A stretch of 64,000 nt of DNA from Curtobacterium sp. PhB115 (GTDB lineage Bacteria > Actinomycetota > Actinomycetes > Actinomycetales > Microbacteriaceae), in assembly GCF_003752025.1 (NCBI RefSeq), contig NZ_RJKR01000011.1:62001-126000 (forward strand), given 5' to 3'. Position 1 is the first letter of the stretch, and every line of letters starts with the position of its first letter. Positions 43,173-51,018 of the stretch are shown one piece after another. A model generated the notes under the pieces. The model searched no databases. It was given only the letters and a program-made list of their open reading frames with translations, and was not told where the DNA came from. The position numbers and the translations under genes were made by a program.

Positions 43173-44188
43173 AGATCGGTGTCCTGTCGTTCGCCCACAC
43201 CCACGCGATCGGGTACCTCGGCGCACTCGCGGCGATGCCCGACGTCGAGGTCCGCGGCACCGACCCGGACGGCGTCTCCACGGGGTCGTCCGTCCTCGAG
43301 CTGCGCGGGCGGGACCTCGCCGACGCACTCGGCGTCGGGTACGAGGACTCGTACGCGGCACTGCTCGCCTGGCGGCCGGACGCCGTCGTCGTCACCGCCG
43401 AGAACGCCAGGCACCGGGAGCTCGTCGAGGCCGCCGCTGCCGCCGGCGTGCACGTGCTGTGCGAGAAGCCGCTCGCGACGACGTGGCAGGACGGGCTCGC
43501 CATGCGTGCGGCGGTCGAGCGGGCAGGCGTACTCCTGATGATGGCGTTCCCGGTCCGGTTCGCCTCGGCGTTCGACCGGCTCCGTGCGACGCACGACGCC
43601 GGCGGACTCGGCACCGTGTTCTCGGTCCGCGGCGCGAACAACGGGATGCTCCCGACCACCCGCGACTGGTTCACCGAACCGGCGCTCAGCGGTGGCGGGG
43701 CGCTGGTCGACCACGTGGTGCACGTCGCGGACCTGGTCGACGGCCTGACCGGCGCGGTCCCGCAGTCGGTGACGGCGGTGACGAACCGGGTCCTGCACGC
43801 CGACCGAGCGCATGCGGAGACCGCGGGGCTCGTCACCGTCACCTACGACTCCGGGATGATCGCGGCCATCGACTGCTCGTGGAGCCGGCCGGACACCGCT
43901 CCGGCGTGGGGCGGCCTGACCCTCGACGTCGCGGGCACCGGCGGGACCGTCGCGGTGGACTTCTTCGGCGCAGCGGCACGGGGGCTCGACGCGGTCGACG
44001 GTCGGCCGATCGAACTCCGGTACGGACCGGATCTCGACGTCGCGATGCTCGACACCTTCCTCCGGGCCGTCCGGACCGGGGTGCAGCCGCAGCCGGACGT
44101 CCGCGTCGGGCTCCGGACGCTGTCGATCGTGCTCGCAGCGCAGGAGTCGGCACGCACCGGGCGGACGATCGAGGTGGCGTCGGGCTGA
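43169..44188 (+). CDS. Gfo/Idh/MocA-family oxidoreductase 2
   Basis: A 339-residue relative. The N-terminus IGVLSFAHTHAIGYLGALAAM replaces the usual GXGXXG by SFAHTHA, a change known in part of the family, while VLCEKPLATTW and GGGALVDHVVHVADLVDGL are kept. GTG overlaps the previous stop, so the two dehydrogenases are made together. The altered nucleotide loop may mean a different cofactor use. Confidence 0.87.
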   Translation: MKIGVLSFAHTHAIGYLGALAAMPDVEVRGTDPDGVSTGSSVLELRGRDLADALGVGYEDSYAALLAWRPDAVVVTAENARHRELVEAAAAAGVHVLCEKPLATTWQDGLAMRAAVERAGVLLMMAFPVRFASAFDRLRATHDAGGLGTVFSVRGANNGMLPTTRDWFTEPALSGGGALVDHVVHVADLVDGLTGAVPQSVTAVTNRVLHADRAHAETAGLVTVTYDSGMIAAIDCSWSRPDTAPAWGGLTLDVAGTGGTVAVDFFGAAARGLDAVDGRPIELRYGPDLDVAMLDTFLRAVRTGVQPQPDVRVGLRTLSIVLAAQESARTGRTIEVASG

Positions 44189-44240
44189 GCCCGCGCACGG
44201 CGGCCGCGCGAGATCGACGTCGCGCGCTACGCTCGTCCCG

Positions 44241-45248
44241 ATGCGCGCAACCGTGCGGGACGTGGCCGCCCTCGCCGGGGTGTCGCCGAAGACCGTCTCC
44301 AACGTCATCAACGGCGGCGTCGTGGTGCGCCCGGAGACCAAGGAGCGCGTCGAGCGGGCACTCGCCGAACTCGACTACGTCCCGAACCTGTCGGCCCGCG
44401 GGCTCCGGAACGGCCGCTCCGGCGCCATCGCCCTGACCCTGCCGGAGATGGGCAGCGCGTACTCGGCCGAACTCGCGCAGTGGTTCGTCGAACTCGCCCG
44501 GGAGCGCGGCTGGATCGTCCAGCTCGACCAGACCGGCAACGACCCGGCCCGTGAGCGCGAACTCGTGTCCCGGGCACGCGCACACCTGGTCGACGGACTC
44601 GTCCTCAACCCCGTGTCACTGAGCGCGAGCGTCCTGGCCTCCACCGAGGGGCTGCCGCCCACCGTGGTCATCGGCGAGGTCGAACCCGAACACGTCGACC
44701 AGGTCCACGTGGACAGCCGCACCGCCGCGGAAGAGGTCACCTCGTACCTGCTCGACCACGGCCACCGCCGGATCGCGATCGTCGGCGCCGCCCGGGCATC
44801 GGAGGCGACGGCGACGAGCGAACTCCGTGAGCGCGGGTACCTGGCCGGGCTCGCGGTCGCGGGCATCGAGCCGGATCCGTCGCTGCGGGTCCCGCTGCCG
44901 TCGTGGACGACGAGCGCTGCCGCCGCCGCCTTCGCCGAGTGGCTGGACGCGAACCCGCTGTCCGACGCCGTGTTCGCGTTCACGGACTCGATCGCCTTCG
45001 GGGTGCTGCACGTGCTCGCTGCCCGGGGTGTGCGGGTGCCGGACGACGTCAGCGTCATCGGCTTCGACGACATCGACGGCGCCGCGTACGCCATCCCCGC
45101 GCTGAGTACCGTCTCGTTCGACCGTCGGGCGTTCGCCACCGCGGCCCTCGACCTGCTCACCCGGCGGATCGAGGACCGGGACGCCCCGCCCGAGACCGTC
45201 GTCGTGCCGCACCGGATCGTCGAGCGCGCGAGCGTCGCCCGGCGCTGA
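44241..45248 (+). CDS. LacI-family transcriptional regulator
   Basis: A 335-residue repressor. The helix-turn-helix at residues 1-50 reads VRDVAALAGVSPKTVSNVINGG, with the hinge helix VPNLSARGLRNGRSG and a sugar-binding core (VFAFTDSIAFGVLHVLAARGVRVPDDVSVIGFDDIDGA). ATG with TACGCT 7 nt upstream. It closes the sugar locus and most likely binds the LacI-type dyad at 42059-42086, releasing the importer and dehydrogenases when the sugar is present. Confidence 0.92.
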   Translation: MRATVRDVAALAGVSPKTVSNVINGGVVVRPETKERVERALAELDYVPNLSARGLRNGRSGAIALTLPEMGSAYSAELAQWFVELARERGWIVQLDQTGNDPARERELVSRARAHLVDGLVLNPVSLSASVLASTEGLPPTVVIGEVEPEHVDQVHVDSRTAAEEVTSYLLDHGHRRIAIVGAARASEATATSELRERGYLAGLAVAGIEPDPSLRVPLPSWTTSAAAAAFAEWLDANPLSDAVFAFTDSIAFGVLHVLAARGVRVPDDVSVIGFDDIDGAAYAIPALSTVSFDRRAFATAALDLLTRRIEDRDAPPETVVVPHRIVERASVARR

Positions 45249-45301
45249 CCGCCGCCCGGCGCTGACTGCCGCCCGGCGCTGGCTGCCGCCCGGCGCTGAC
45301 C
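45234..45301. repeat. 17-bp tandem array starting inside the lacI-type gene end
   Basis: Four 17-bp units (45234, 45251, 45268, 45285) of the type GCCGCCCGGCGCTGACT. The first contains the regulator's last codons and its TGA, so the array looks like repeated copying of the gene's 3' end. Confidence 0.9.
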
Positions 45302-45347
45302 GCCTGCGCCCTGCCGAACCGCCCGCCCCGCGGGTACGCTCCGCGGC

Positions 45348-45734
45348 ATGACCAGCACTGACGCCTCGATGCCGACCCTCGTCGCGACCGTCCTGCAGTC
45401 GCCCGAGCCGCTCGTCCTCGCCCGGTTCTACGGCGCACTGACGGGGTGGACCGTCCACGAGGACGACCCCACCTGGGCCCGCGTCCGTCCCGACGAGGGA
45501 CCGGGCCTGTCCGTGCAGTTCGAACCGGAGTGGGTGCCGCCGACGTGGCCCGGCACGAAGGACGCCCCGGGCATGCAGCTGCACCTGGACTTCCAGGTGG
45601 AGGACCTGCCGGCAGCCGTCGCACGCGCCGAGCAGCTCGGCGCCACGCAGGCCGAGTACCAGCCGCAGGACGACGTCCGGGTGCTGCTCGACCCCGACGG
45701 GCACCCGTTCTGCCTGTTCCTGCCCGGCGCCTGA
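45348..45734 (+). CDS. VOC-family protein 3 (paralogue of 35853)
   Basis: A 128-residue protein: VATVLQSPEPLVLARFYGALTGW at the start, then WPGTKDAPGMQLHLDFQVEDLPAAVARAEQLGA and VLLDPDGHPFCLFLPGA. The segments from PP/PEWPG to GHPFCL align without large gaps with the VOC protein at 35853. Function unknown. ATG with TACGCT 7 nt upstream. Ends just before family D copy 1. Confidence 0.82.
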   Translation: MTSTDASMPTLVATVLQSPEPLVLARFYGALTGWTVHEDDPTWARVRPDEGPGLSVQFEPEWVPPTWPGTKDAPGMQLHLDFQVEDLPAAVARAEQLGATQAEYQPQDDVRVLLDPDGHPFCLFLPGA

Positions 45735-45750
45735 GGCTGTTCCGGGCGCG

Positions 45751-45816
45751 GACTTCGCGCTGAGCGACACCTCACGGCACGGCGGGCCCGTGACCTGTCG
45801 CTCAGCGCGAAAAGTC
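45751..45816. repeat. Inverted repeat, family D copy 1
   Basis: GACTTCGCGCTGAGCGACAC and its near-perfect complement flank a CGGCGGGCCCG loop. It lies between convergent genes and overlaps the last codons and stop of the hydrolase on the minus strand. Copy 2 is at 61428-61483. Confidence 0.85.
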
Positions 45817-46521
45817 GCCGGGCGAGGGCGCGCGGGGCGTCGGCGCGGCCGGCGCGGCGGCAGCCAGCACCGCCGCGCGGGTCAGCTCGTCGCCGAGGAT
45901 CCGGAAGTGCCCGCCGACCGGGAGTCGGACGTTCGTGGCCCCCGCGAGCTCGCTGCCCTCCGGGATGAGCGTGTCGAACACCCCGTACACGGAGGTGATC
46001 CGCGCGTTCGCGTCGAGCTCCCGCGCGAGCCCGGCGAGCACCGGGTCCGCTGCCCGGAACACCCGGAGGTGCCGCACCGGCGCGAGCCTGGCGTACCCGG
46101 ACCCGGCGAACGGCGTCGACACCGCCACCATCCGGTCGAGCCGTCCGTGGTCGTCGAGTCGCGTCATCGCGTACTTCCCGATCAGTCCGCCCTTGCTGTG
46201 CGCGAGCACGAGCACGTTCCGCAGGTCGTGCTCCTCGAGGTACGCGAACACGTCGGCCGCCGACTCCGGGACCGGTCGGAGGTTGTGCCGCAGCACCGGC
46301 AGCACGTGCACGGGGTGCCCGCGGTCGTGCAGGGCGTCCATCAGCGGCCGCATGAAGTGCCAGGTCTCGTAGACGCCGGGGATCACGACGACCGGTTGGC
46401 CGTCGCCGTCCCGGTAGTCGTCGGCGGTGGTCGGACCGAGGCTCTGCAGCTGCCACCGCACCGCGTACGCCCAGTCACGGACGGCCCACGACGCTCGGGC
46501 TGCCAGGGTCTCGTTGCGCAC
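45802..46521 (-). CDS. Alpha/beta-fold hydrolase (lipase-like)
   Basis: A 239-residue protein. VVVIPGVYETWHFMRPLMDALHDRG leads to the nucleophile elbow VLAHSKGGLIGKY (Ser in AHSKGG), with candidate Asp in VYGVFDTLIPEGS and His in VGGHFRILG. It resembles esterase/lipase-type proteins acting on unidentified lipids. No signal peptide. GTG with TAGCCT 6 nt upstream (46528-46533). The final residues PGDFSR and the stop lie inside the family D palindrome, so the element has shaped the C-terminus. Confidence 0.82.
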   Translation of the reverse strand: MRNETLAARASWAVRDWAYAVRWQLQSLGPTTADDYRDGDGQPVVVIPGVYETWHFMRPLMDALHDRGHPVHVLPVLRHNLRPVPESAADVFAYLEEHDLRNVLVLAHSKGGLIGKYAMTRLDDHGRLDRMVAVSTPFAGSGYARLAPVRHLRVFRAADPVLAGLARELDANARITSVYGVFDTLIPEGSELAGATNVRLPVGGHFRILGDELTRAAVLAAAAPAAPTPRAPSPGDFSR

Positions 46522-46604
46522 GGACCGAGGCTACGCGCGCGTTCGCAGCACCGGGTCAGCCTCGTCATCGGCTGCGCATAGGTCCGCGGTGTGCACTCCT
46601 CTGC

Positions 46605-47201
46605 ATGAGCGACACCACTCCCACGAACGGCCCGGAACGCGACGACGCGGCCCCGCAGCCACCCCGCGCCGCACCGGCCGGATGGGGCGCGGCCCCGACC
46701 CCGACCTCCACGGCGACCCTCGACACCCCCGCCTCCGGGCACACCCACGCCTCCGAGCACACCCACACCTCCGGGTACACCCACGCCCCCACCGCAGACC
46801 CGTACGCACAGCAGCAGCAGCCCTACCAGCAGCAGCAGCAGCCCTACCGCGCCGACGCCGCGGCCGACGCCTGGAACGCTGGCGCCCCCAACGGCGCCAC
46901 CCCCTGGTACGGCAACGCGACGACGAACCGGAAGGGCGGCGCACCGAAGCCGCCCTGGTTCTGGCCGATCCTCGCGGCGATCGTCGGGCTCGCGGCACTC
47001 CTGGTCGGCGGCGGCATCGGCTTCGCGATCGGACACGCGATCGGCGGCAACCAGTCCCAGTCCACGACGCAGGTGCCCGGCACGAACGGCGGCACGAACC
47101 AGTTCCCGGGCGGCACCGGTCAGGCCCCCGGCTACGGTTCCGGCAGCACGGACGGCAGCGGCAGCACCGACGGCAGCAGCGACAGCGACACCGGGAGCTG
47201 A
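46605..47201 (+). CDS. Single-helix membrane protein with His- and Gln-rich N-terminus
   Basis: A 198-residue protein of low complexity around one membrane segment (FWPILAAIVGLAALLVGGGIG). The N-terminal half has a repeat GHTHASEHTHTSGYTHAP, then QQQQPYQQQQQPY. The C-terminal half is Gly/Ser/Thr-rich (SGSTDGSGSTDGSS). No family recognised. The layout, a disordered N-terminus, one helix and a disordered tail, resembles actinobacterial surface or kinase-associated proteins. The HTH triplets could bind metal, which is speculation. No clear ribosome binding site. Confidence 0.65.
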   Translation: MSDTTPTNGPERDDAAPQPPRAAPAGWGAAPTPTSTATLDTPASGHTHASEHTHTSGYTHAPTADPYAQQQQPYQQQQQPYRADAAADAWNAGAPNGATPWYGNATTNRKGGAPKPPWFWPILAAIVGLAALLVGGGIGFAIGHAIGGNQSQSTTQVPGTNGGTNQFPGGTGQAPGYGSGSTDGSGSTDGSSDSDTGS

Positions 47202-47220
47202 TCCGCAGTACGCTCCGGCC

Positions 47221-47769
47221 ATGCGCAAGGTCACAGCAGGGCTGTTCACGTCCGTCGACGGCGTCGTCCAGGATCCCTACGAGTTCCAGTACGACTCCTT
47301 CGACGACGAGCTCGGTGCGGGCATGGGTGCGTTCATGGCGCGCACCGACACCGTCCTGCTCGGCAAGAACAGCTACCTCGAGTGGGCCGAGTGGTGGCCG
47401 GCGCACGCGGACGACCCCTTCGCGCAGTGGATCAACCCGATCGAGAAGTACGTGGCGTCGACCACGCTCGACGACGACCTCTCCTGGCAGAACGCGACGA
47501 GGATCCCCGGCGACCTCGACGCATTCGTCCGCGACCTCAAGGACCGCGACGGCGCCGACATCGCGGTGTGCGGCAGTGTGACGGTGGTCCGGCACCTGCT
47601 GTTCGCCGGCCTCCTGGACGAGTTGCAGCTGATGGTCCACCCGGCGATCGCCGGCTCCGGCCGGAAGCTGTTCGAGCCGACCGACCCGCCCACCCGCCTG
47701 CGGCTGGTCGAGAGCACCGTGACGAGCAAGGGGAACGTCGTGAGCACCTACGCACGGCTCGACGCCTGA
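47221..47769 (+). CDS. RibD-C/dihydrofolate-reductase-like reductase
   Basis: A 182-residue protein of the DHFR-like RibD C-terminal family: RKVTAGLFTSVDGVVQDP at the start, DTVLLGKNSYLEW, and GADIAVCGSVTVVRHLLFAGLLDELQLMVHPAIAGSGRKLF. Members bind NADPH, and the substrate is normally unknown. ATG with TACGCT 6 nt upstream, so probably a leaderless single gene. Confidence 0.87.
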   Translation: MRKVTAGLFTSVDGVVQDPYEFQYDSFDDELGAGMGAFMARTDTVLLGKNSYLEWAEWWPAHADDPFAQWINPIEKYVASTTLDDDLSWQNATRIPGDLDAFVRDLKDRDGADIAVCGSVTVVRHLLFAGLLDELQLMVHPAIAGSGRKLFEPTDPPTRLRLVESTVTSKGNVVSTYARLDA

Positions 47770-47825
47770 CGGAGCCGAGCCGGGCCTCCCGGTCGGCCGT
47801 GGACGGGAGCGGTCCACAGCGCGCG

Positions 47826-47831
47826 TACCCT
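47826..47831 (+). promoter_or_regulatory. -10 hexamer (TACCCT) before ndh
   Basis: TACCCT lies 5 nt before the in-frame GTG at 47837, within the usual leaderless spacing here. If transcription started there, the ATG at 47873 would have a 36-nt leader with only a weak ribosome binding site, so the GTG is preferred. Confidence 0.4.
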
Positions 47832-47836
47832 CGTGG

Positions 47837-49171
47837 GTGACCACCTCACGAACCGAAGAAAGCCGGATCAGCATGCCCCAGGACACCCGCCCGCACGTCG
47901 TCATCGTCGGCGGTGGTTTCGCCGGTGTCGCCGCCATGCGCGAGCTGGCGGACGCCCCGGTCCGGGTCACGCTCGTCGACCGGCACGTCTACAACATGTT
48001 CCAGCCCCTCATGTACCAGGTGGCGACGGGCGGACTGAACGCCGGTGACGTGACGTACTTCCTGCGCAGCCTGCGGGCCAAGCAGGACAACGCGGAGTTC
48101 CGGCACGGCCTGCTCACCGGGATCCGGCACGACGAGCGCATCGCCGAGATGTCCGACGGCGAGCACCTGCAATACGACTACCTGATCCTGGCGAACGGGG
48201 TGAACACGAGCTACTTCGGCACCCCCGGCGCCTACGAGTACGCGTACTCGATGTACTCCCGCTCGCAGGCCCTCCGCATCCGCGACGAGCTGTTCACCCG
48301 GCTGGAAGAGGCCGCGGCGAACCAGGGTCCGGACGAGATCAAGATCGTCATCGTCGGCGGCGGCGCGACCGGCGTCGAGATGGCCGGCGCCCTGGCGGAG
48401 CTCCGAGACCAGGCGCTCGAGGGGGCGTACCCCGAGCTCGACAAGGGTGCCATCACGATCACCCTCGTGCACCGCAGCGGCGAGCTCCTCAAGCCGTTCG
48501 CCCCGCGCCTGCGCCGGTACGCGGCCAAGGTCCTGCGGAAGCGCGGCGTCGTCCTCCGGCTGAACACCGGCGTCTCCGAGGTCAAGACCGACGGCGTGAT
48601 GACGGCTGACGGCGAGTTCATCCCCGCCTCGCAGGTCATCTGGGCCACCGGCGTCGCCGCACACAAGGAGGTCTCCGGCTGGGGCCTCCCCCAGACCAAC
48701 GGCGGGCGGATCCAGGTCGGCGACGACCTCGCCGTGAAGGGCGTCGAGCGCGTGTTCTCGGCCGGCGACATCGCCGCGCAGGACGACGCACTCGCGCAGC
48801 TCGCCCAGCCCGCGCTGCAGGGTGGACGCCACGTCGCGAAGCAGATCAAGCGCTTGCTCGAGGGCAAGCCCACCGAGCACTTCAGGTACTTCGACAAGGG
48901 CACGATGGCGACGATCGGCACGAACGCCGCGGTCGCGCAGCTTCGTGGCGGCATCACGATGGTCGGGCCGGTCGCGTGGCTGGCGTGGGTGGCGGTGCAC
49001 ATCGCGTCGCTGCTCGGCAACGGCAACCGGCTGTCGACGCTGTCGCACTTCTTCGTCCGCTACCTGTGGTTCATGCGGAAGCGTGCGATCCCGATCGTCG
49101 GCGACGTCCGGCCCGTGCGCCCGAACGGCGACCGCGAGCCGGAGCCGTGGCAGATGCAGAAGTCCGAGTAG
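47837..49171 (+). CDS. ndh: Type II NADH dehydrogenase (NDH-2)
   Basis: A 444-residue flavoprotein that passes electrons from NADH to the quinone pool without pumping protons. VVIVGGGFAGVAAMRELADAP binds FAD, and the second dinucleotide motif IVIVGGGATGVEMAGALAELRD binds NADH. VERVFSAGDIAAQDD and QLAQPALQGGRHVAKQI are conserved. The C-terminal region with HIASLLGNGNRLSTLSHFFVRYLWF anchors it to the membrane. The GTG at 47837 is chosen from the -10; the ATG at 47873 (432 residues) is a fair alternative. Confidence 0.92.
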   Translation: MTTSRTEESRISMPQDTRPHVVIVGGGFAGVAAMRELADAPVRVTLVDRHVYNMFQPLMYQVATGGLNAGDVTYFLRSLRAKQDNAEFRHGLLTGIRHDERIAEMSDGEHLQYDYLILANGVNTSYFGTPGAYEYAYSMYSRSQALRIRDELFTRLEEAAANQGPDEIKIVIVGGGATGVEMAGALAELRDQALEGAYPELDKGAITITLVHRSGELLKPFAPRLRRYAAKVLRKRGVVLRLNTGVSEVKTDGVMTADGEFIPASQVIWATGVAAHKEVSGWGLPQTNGGRIQVGDDLAVKGVERVFSAGDIAAQDDALAQLAQPALQGGRHVAKQIKRLLEGKPTEHFRYFDKGTMATIGTNAAVAQLRGGITMVGPVAWLAWVAVHIASLLGNGNRLSTLSHFFVRYLWFMRKRAIPIVGDVRPVRPNGDREPEPWQMQKSE

Positions 49172-49218
49172 GGCGCGTCGCGGGTCGTAGCTGCGCGGGT
49201 CGCGACGTCGCCGCTTCG

Positions 49219-49273
49219 CTTCGTGAGCAGAAATGGTCGGGTCCGGTGACGGGACCCGACCATTGCTGCTCAC
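49219..49273. repeat. Inverted repeat, family A copy 2
   Basis: CTTCGTGAGCAGAAATGGTC is followed by a stem extension GGGTCC/GGACCC and the complementary GACCATTGCTGCTCAC, with one mismatch (TTG for TTT) and a lost outer pair. Between convergent ndh and oxidoreductase genes, directly before family B copy 5. Confidence 0.88.
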
Positions 49274-49299
49274 CATGGGCGGTGGTCCGGACCGGCGAC

Positions 49300-49341
49300 G
49301 GCCGGGAGGCGCGGTGCGGGGCCGCCACGCGCCTCCCGTCC
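49300..49341. repeat. Inverted repeat, family B copy 5
   Basis: GGCCGGGAGGCGCG and CGCGCCTCCCGTCC form the arms, with centre GCGGGGCCGC. Compared with copy 1 the change T to G in CCTGG is matched in the other arm. It lies next to family A copy 2 in the same convergent gap. Confidence 0.8.
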
Positions 49342-49379
49342 GGTGCAGGGGCACGTGGGGCTGGCGCCGACGCGGCCGT

Positions 49380-50285
49380 CTACGCCACCCGCACGCCGGA
49401 GTAGGCACCGGCGGCGATGTCCTCGAGCAGCCCCGGGCCGGTCGGCTCCCACCCGAGGAGCTCGCGGGTGGTCTCGGACGTGGCGGACATCTCCATGCCG
49501 AAGAACCGGCCGATGAACCCGAAGTGCGCGTCCGCGTCCGCCGGGTCGATCGAGGTCACCGGCAGCCCGAGGACCTCGCCGATGGCCTCGGCGATCGCGA
49601 GGGTCGGGATCGCGGTCTCGGCGACGGCGTGCAGTCGTGTGCCGGCCGGGGCCTGCTCGAGCCCGAGGCGGACGAGCCGAGCGGCGTCGGTGACGTGCAC
49701 GGCGGACCAGCTGTTGGTGCCGTCGCCGACGTAGCCGGAGACGCCGCGCTGCCGGGCTGCGCCGACGATCGCCGCGATGAAGCCGTGGTCACCGGTGCCG
49801 TGCGTGGTCGGACTGAACCGGGCCGCGATCGTGCGCACCCCCTGGTCGACGAAGTCGAAGCCGCGGTTCTCGCTGCCGCCGCGCATGCTGTCCGGGCCGA
49901 CGAACGGGTTGGCGTCCGCTTCGGTCGAGGGGCGGCCCTGGGCGAGACCGGCGACGCCCGACGCGAGGACGAACGGACGGTCGGTGCCGACGAGAGCCGT
50001 CGCGATGGTCTCGACAGCGGCACGCTCGCTGGCGTTCGTCGCGGCGGCGTTCGCCCAGTCGTGCTTGTTGGCGAGGTGCAGGACGCCCTCGGCATCGGAG
50101 GCACCGCGGCGGATCGCGTCGAGGTCGTCGAGGTCGCCCCGGACGACGGTGACGCCCTTCGCCTCGAGTGCTGCGGCCGAGGCGTCGGAGCGGGCGAGTC
50201 CGGTGACGGAGTGGCCGGCGGCGAGCAGGTCGTCGACGGTGTGGGAGCCGATCCAGCCGGAGGCCCCGGTGACGAACACGTGCAT
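49380..50285 (-). CDS. NAD-dependent epimerase/SDR-like oxidoreductase
   Basis: A 301-residue atypical extended SDR. VFVTGASGWIGSHTVDDLLAAGH binds the cofactor, LARSDASAAALEAKGVTVVRGDLDD follows, and YVGDGTNSWSAVHVTDAARLVRLGLE is conserved in the group. A clear YXXXK is not seen, so it may be a reductase or regulator-like member. ATG with AAAGGA 6 nt upstream. It is divergent from a TetR gene with a perfect dyad between, hence probably its target. Confidence 0.82.
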   Translation of the reverse strand: MHVFVTGASGWIGSHTVDDLLAAGHSVTGLARSDASAAALEAKGVTVVRGDLDDLDAIRRGASDAEGVLHLANKHDWANAAATNASERAAVETIATALVGTDRPFVLASGVAGLAQGRPSTEADANPFVGPDSMRGGSENRGFDFVDQGVRTIAARFSPTTHGTGDHGFIAAIVGAARQRGVSGYVGDGTNSWSAVHVTDAARLVRLGLEQAPAGTRLHAVAETAIPTLAIAEAIGEVLGLPVTSIDPADADAHFGFIGRFFGMEMSATSETTRELLGWEPTGPGLLEDIAAGAYSGVRVA

Positions 50286-50312
50286 GAGTGGTCCTTTCGC
50301 AGGCGTCCACGG

Positions 50313-50367
50313 CGGTGATGTCATGAACTGACATCACCGTAGCACTCGATGTCAGCCACTGTCATCA
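50313..50367. promoter_or_regulatory. TetR operator region with perfect 11-bp dyad
   Basis: CGGTGATGTCA-TGAAC-TGACATCACCG (50313-50339) is perfectly symmetric. A weaker GATGTCA-N5-TGTCATC lies at 50349-50367, next to TAGACT, the -10 of the TetR gene. Placement fits repression of the oxidoreductase and autorepression. Confidence 0.75.
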
Positions 50368-50380
50368 GTAGACTGCGGAC

Positions 50381-50953
50381 ATGGCTCGATGGCAACCCGG
50401 AACCCGCGAACGACTGCAGGCGGTCGCGCTGCAGCTCTTCGCGTCCGAGGGGTACGACGCCACCACGGTCGCCCGGATCGCGGCGGAGGCCGAGGTCACC
50501 GAACGCACCTTCTTCCGGCACTTCGCCGACAAGCGCGAGGTCCTGTTCGCCGGTCAGGACGACTTCCTGGGCATGTTCCTCGATCCGATCCGCTCGGCTC
50601 CTGAGGACTCCGCGCCGTTCGACCTTGTCGGACGGGCACTCGACGCCGCGGCCGGGTTCTTCCCCGACGAGCGCCGGTCGTGGTCGCGGGCCCGCCAGGG
50701 GATCATCGACGCCAACCCGGCGCTCGGCGAGCGGGAACTCGGCAAGCTCGCGACCCTGAAGACACGCATCGGCGAGGTCATGCGCGAGCGTGGCGTCCCG
50801 GAGCCCGCGGCGACGATGGCCGCCGAGACCGCCGTCACAGTGTTCCACCTGTCGTTCGCGCAGTGGATCGCTCCGGATGAGCTCCGGCCCTTCGCGGCGA
50901 TCGTGCACGAACGACTCGATGCCCTGACGGCCCTGGTGCACCCCGGTCGTTGA
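50381..50953 (+). CDS. TetR-family regulator
   Basis: A 190-residue repressor: RERLQAVALQLFASEGYDATTVARIAAEAEVTERTFFRHFADKREVLFAG is the helix-turn-helix, with a C-terminal ligand domain of the TetR_C type. ATG with TAGACT 6 nt upstream. It diverges from the SDR-like oxidoreductase gene at a 95-nt gap holding the dyad GGTGATGTCA-N5-TGACATCACC. Confidence 0.9.
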   Translation: MARWQPGTRERLQAVALQLFASEGYDATTVARIAAEAEVTERTFFRHFADKREVLFAGQDDFLGMFLDPIRSAPEDSAPFDLVGRALDAAAGFFPDERRSWSRARQGIIDANPALGERELGKLATLKTRIGEVMRERGVPEPAATMAAETAVTVFHLSFAQWIAPDELRPFAAIVHERLDALTALVHPGR

Positions 50954-51018
50954 GCGTCCTCTGCGCCGTGTACCGCTCACTGCGTGCCCCCGACACCGCC
51001 CGACCGTAGGCTCGGCCC

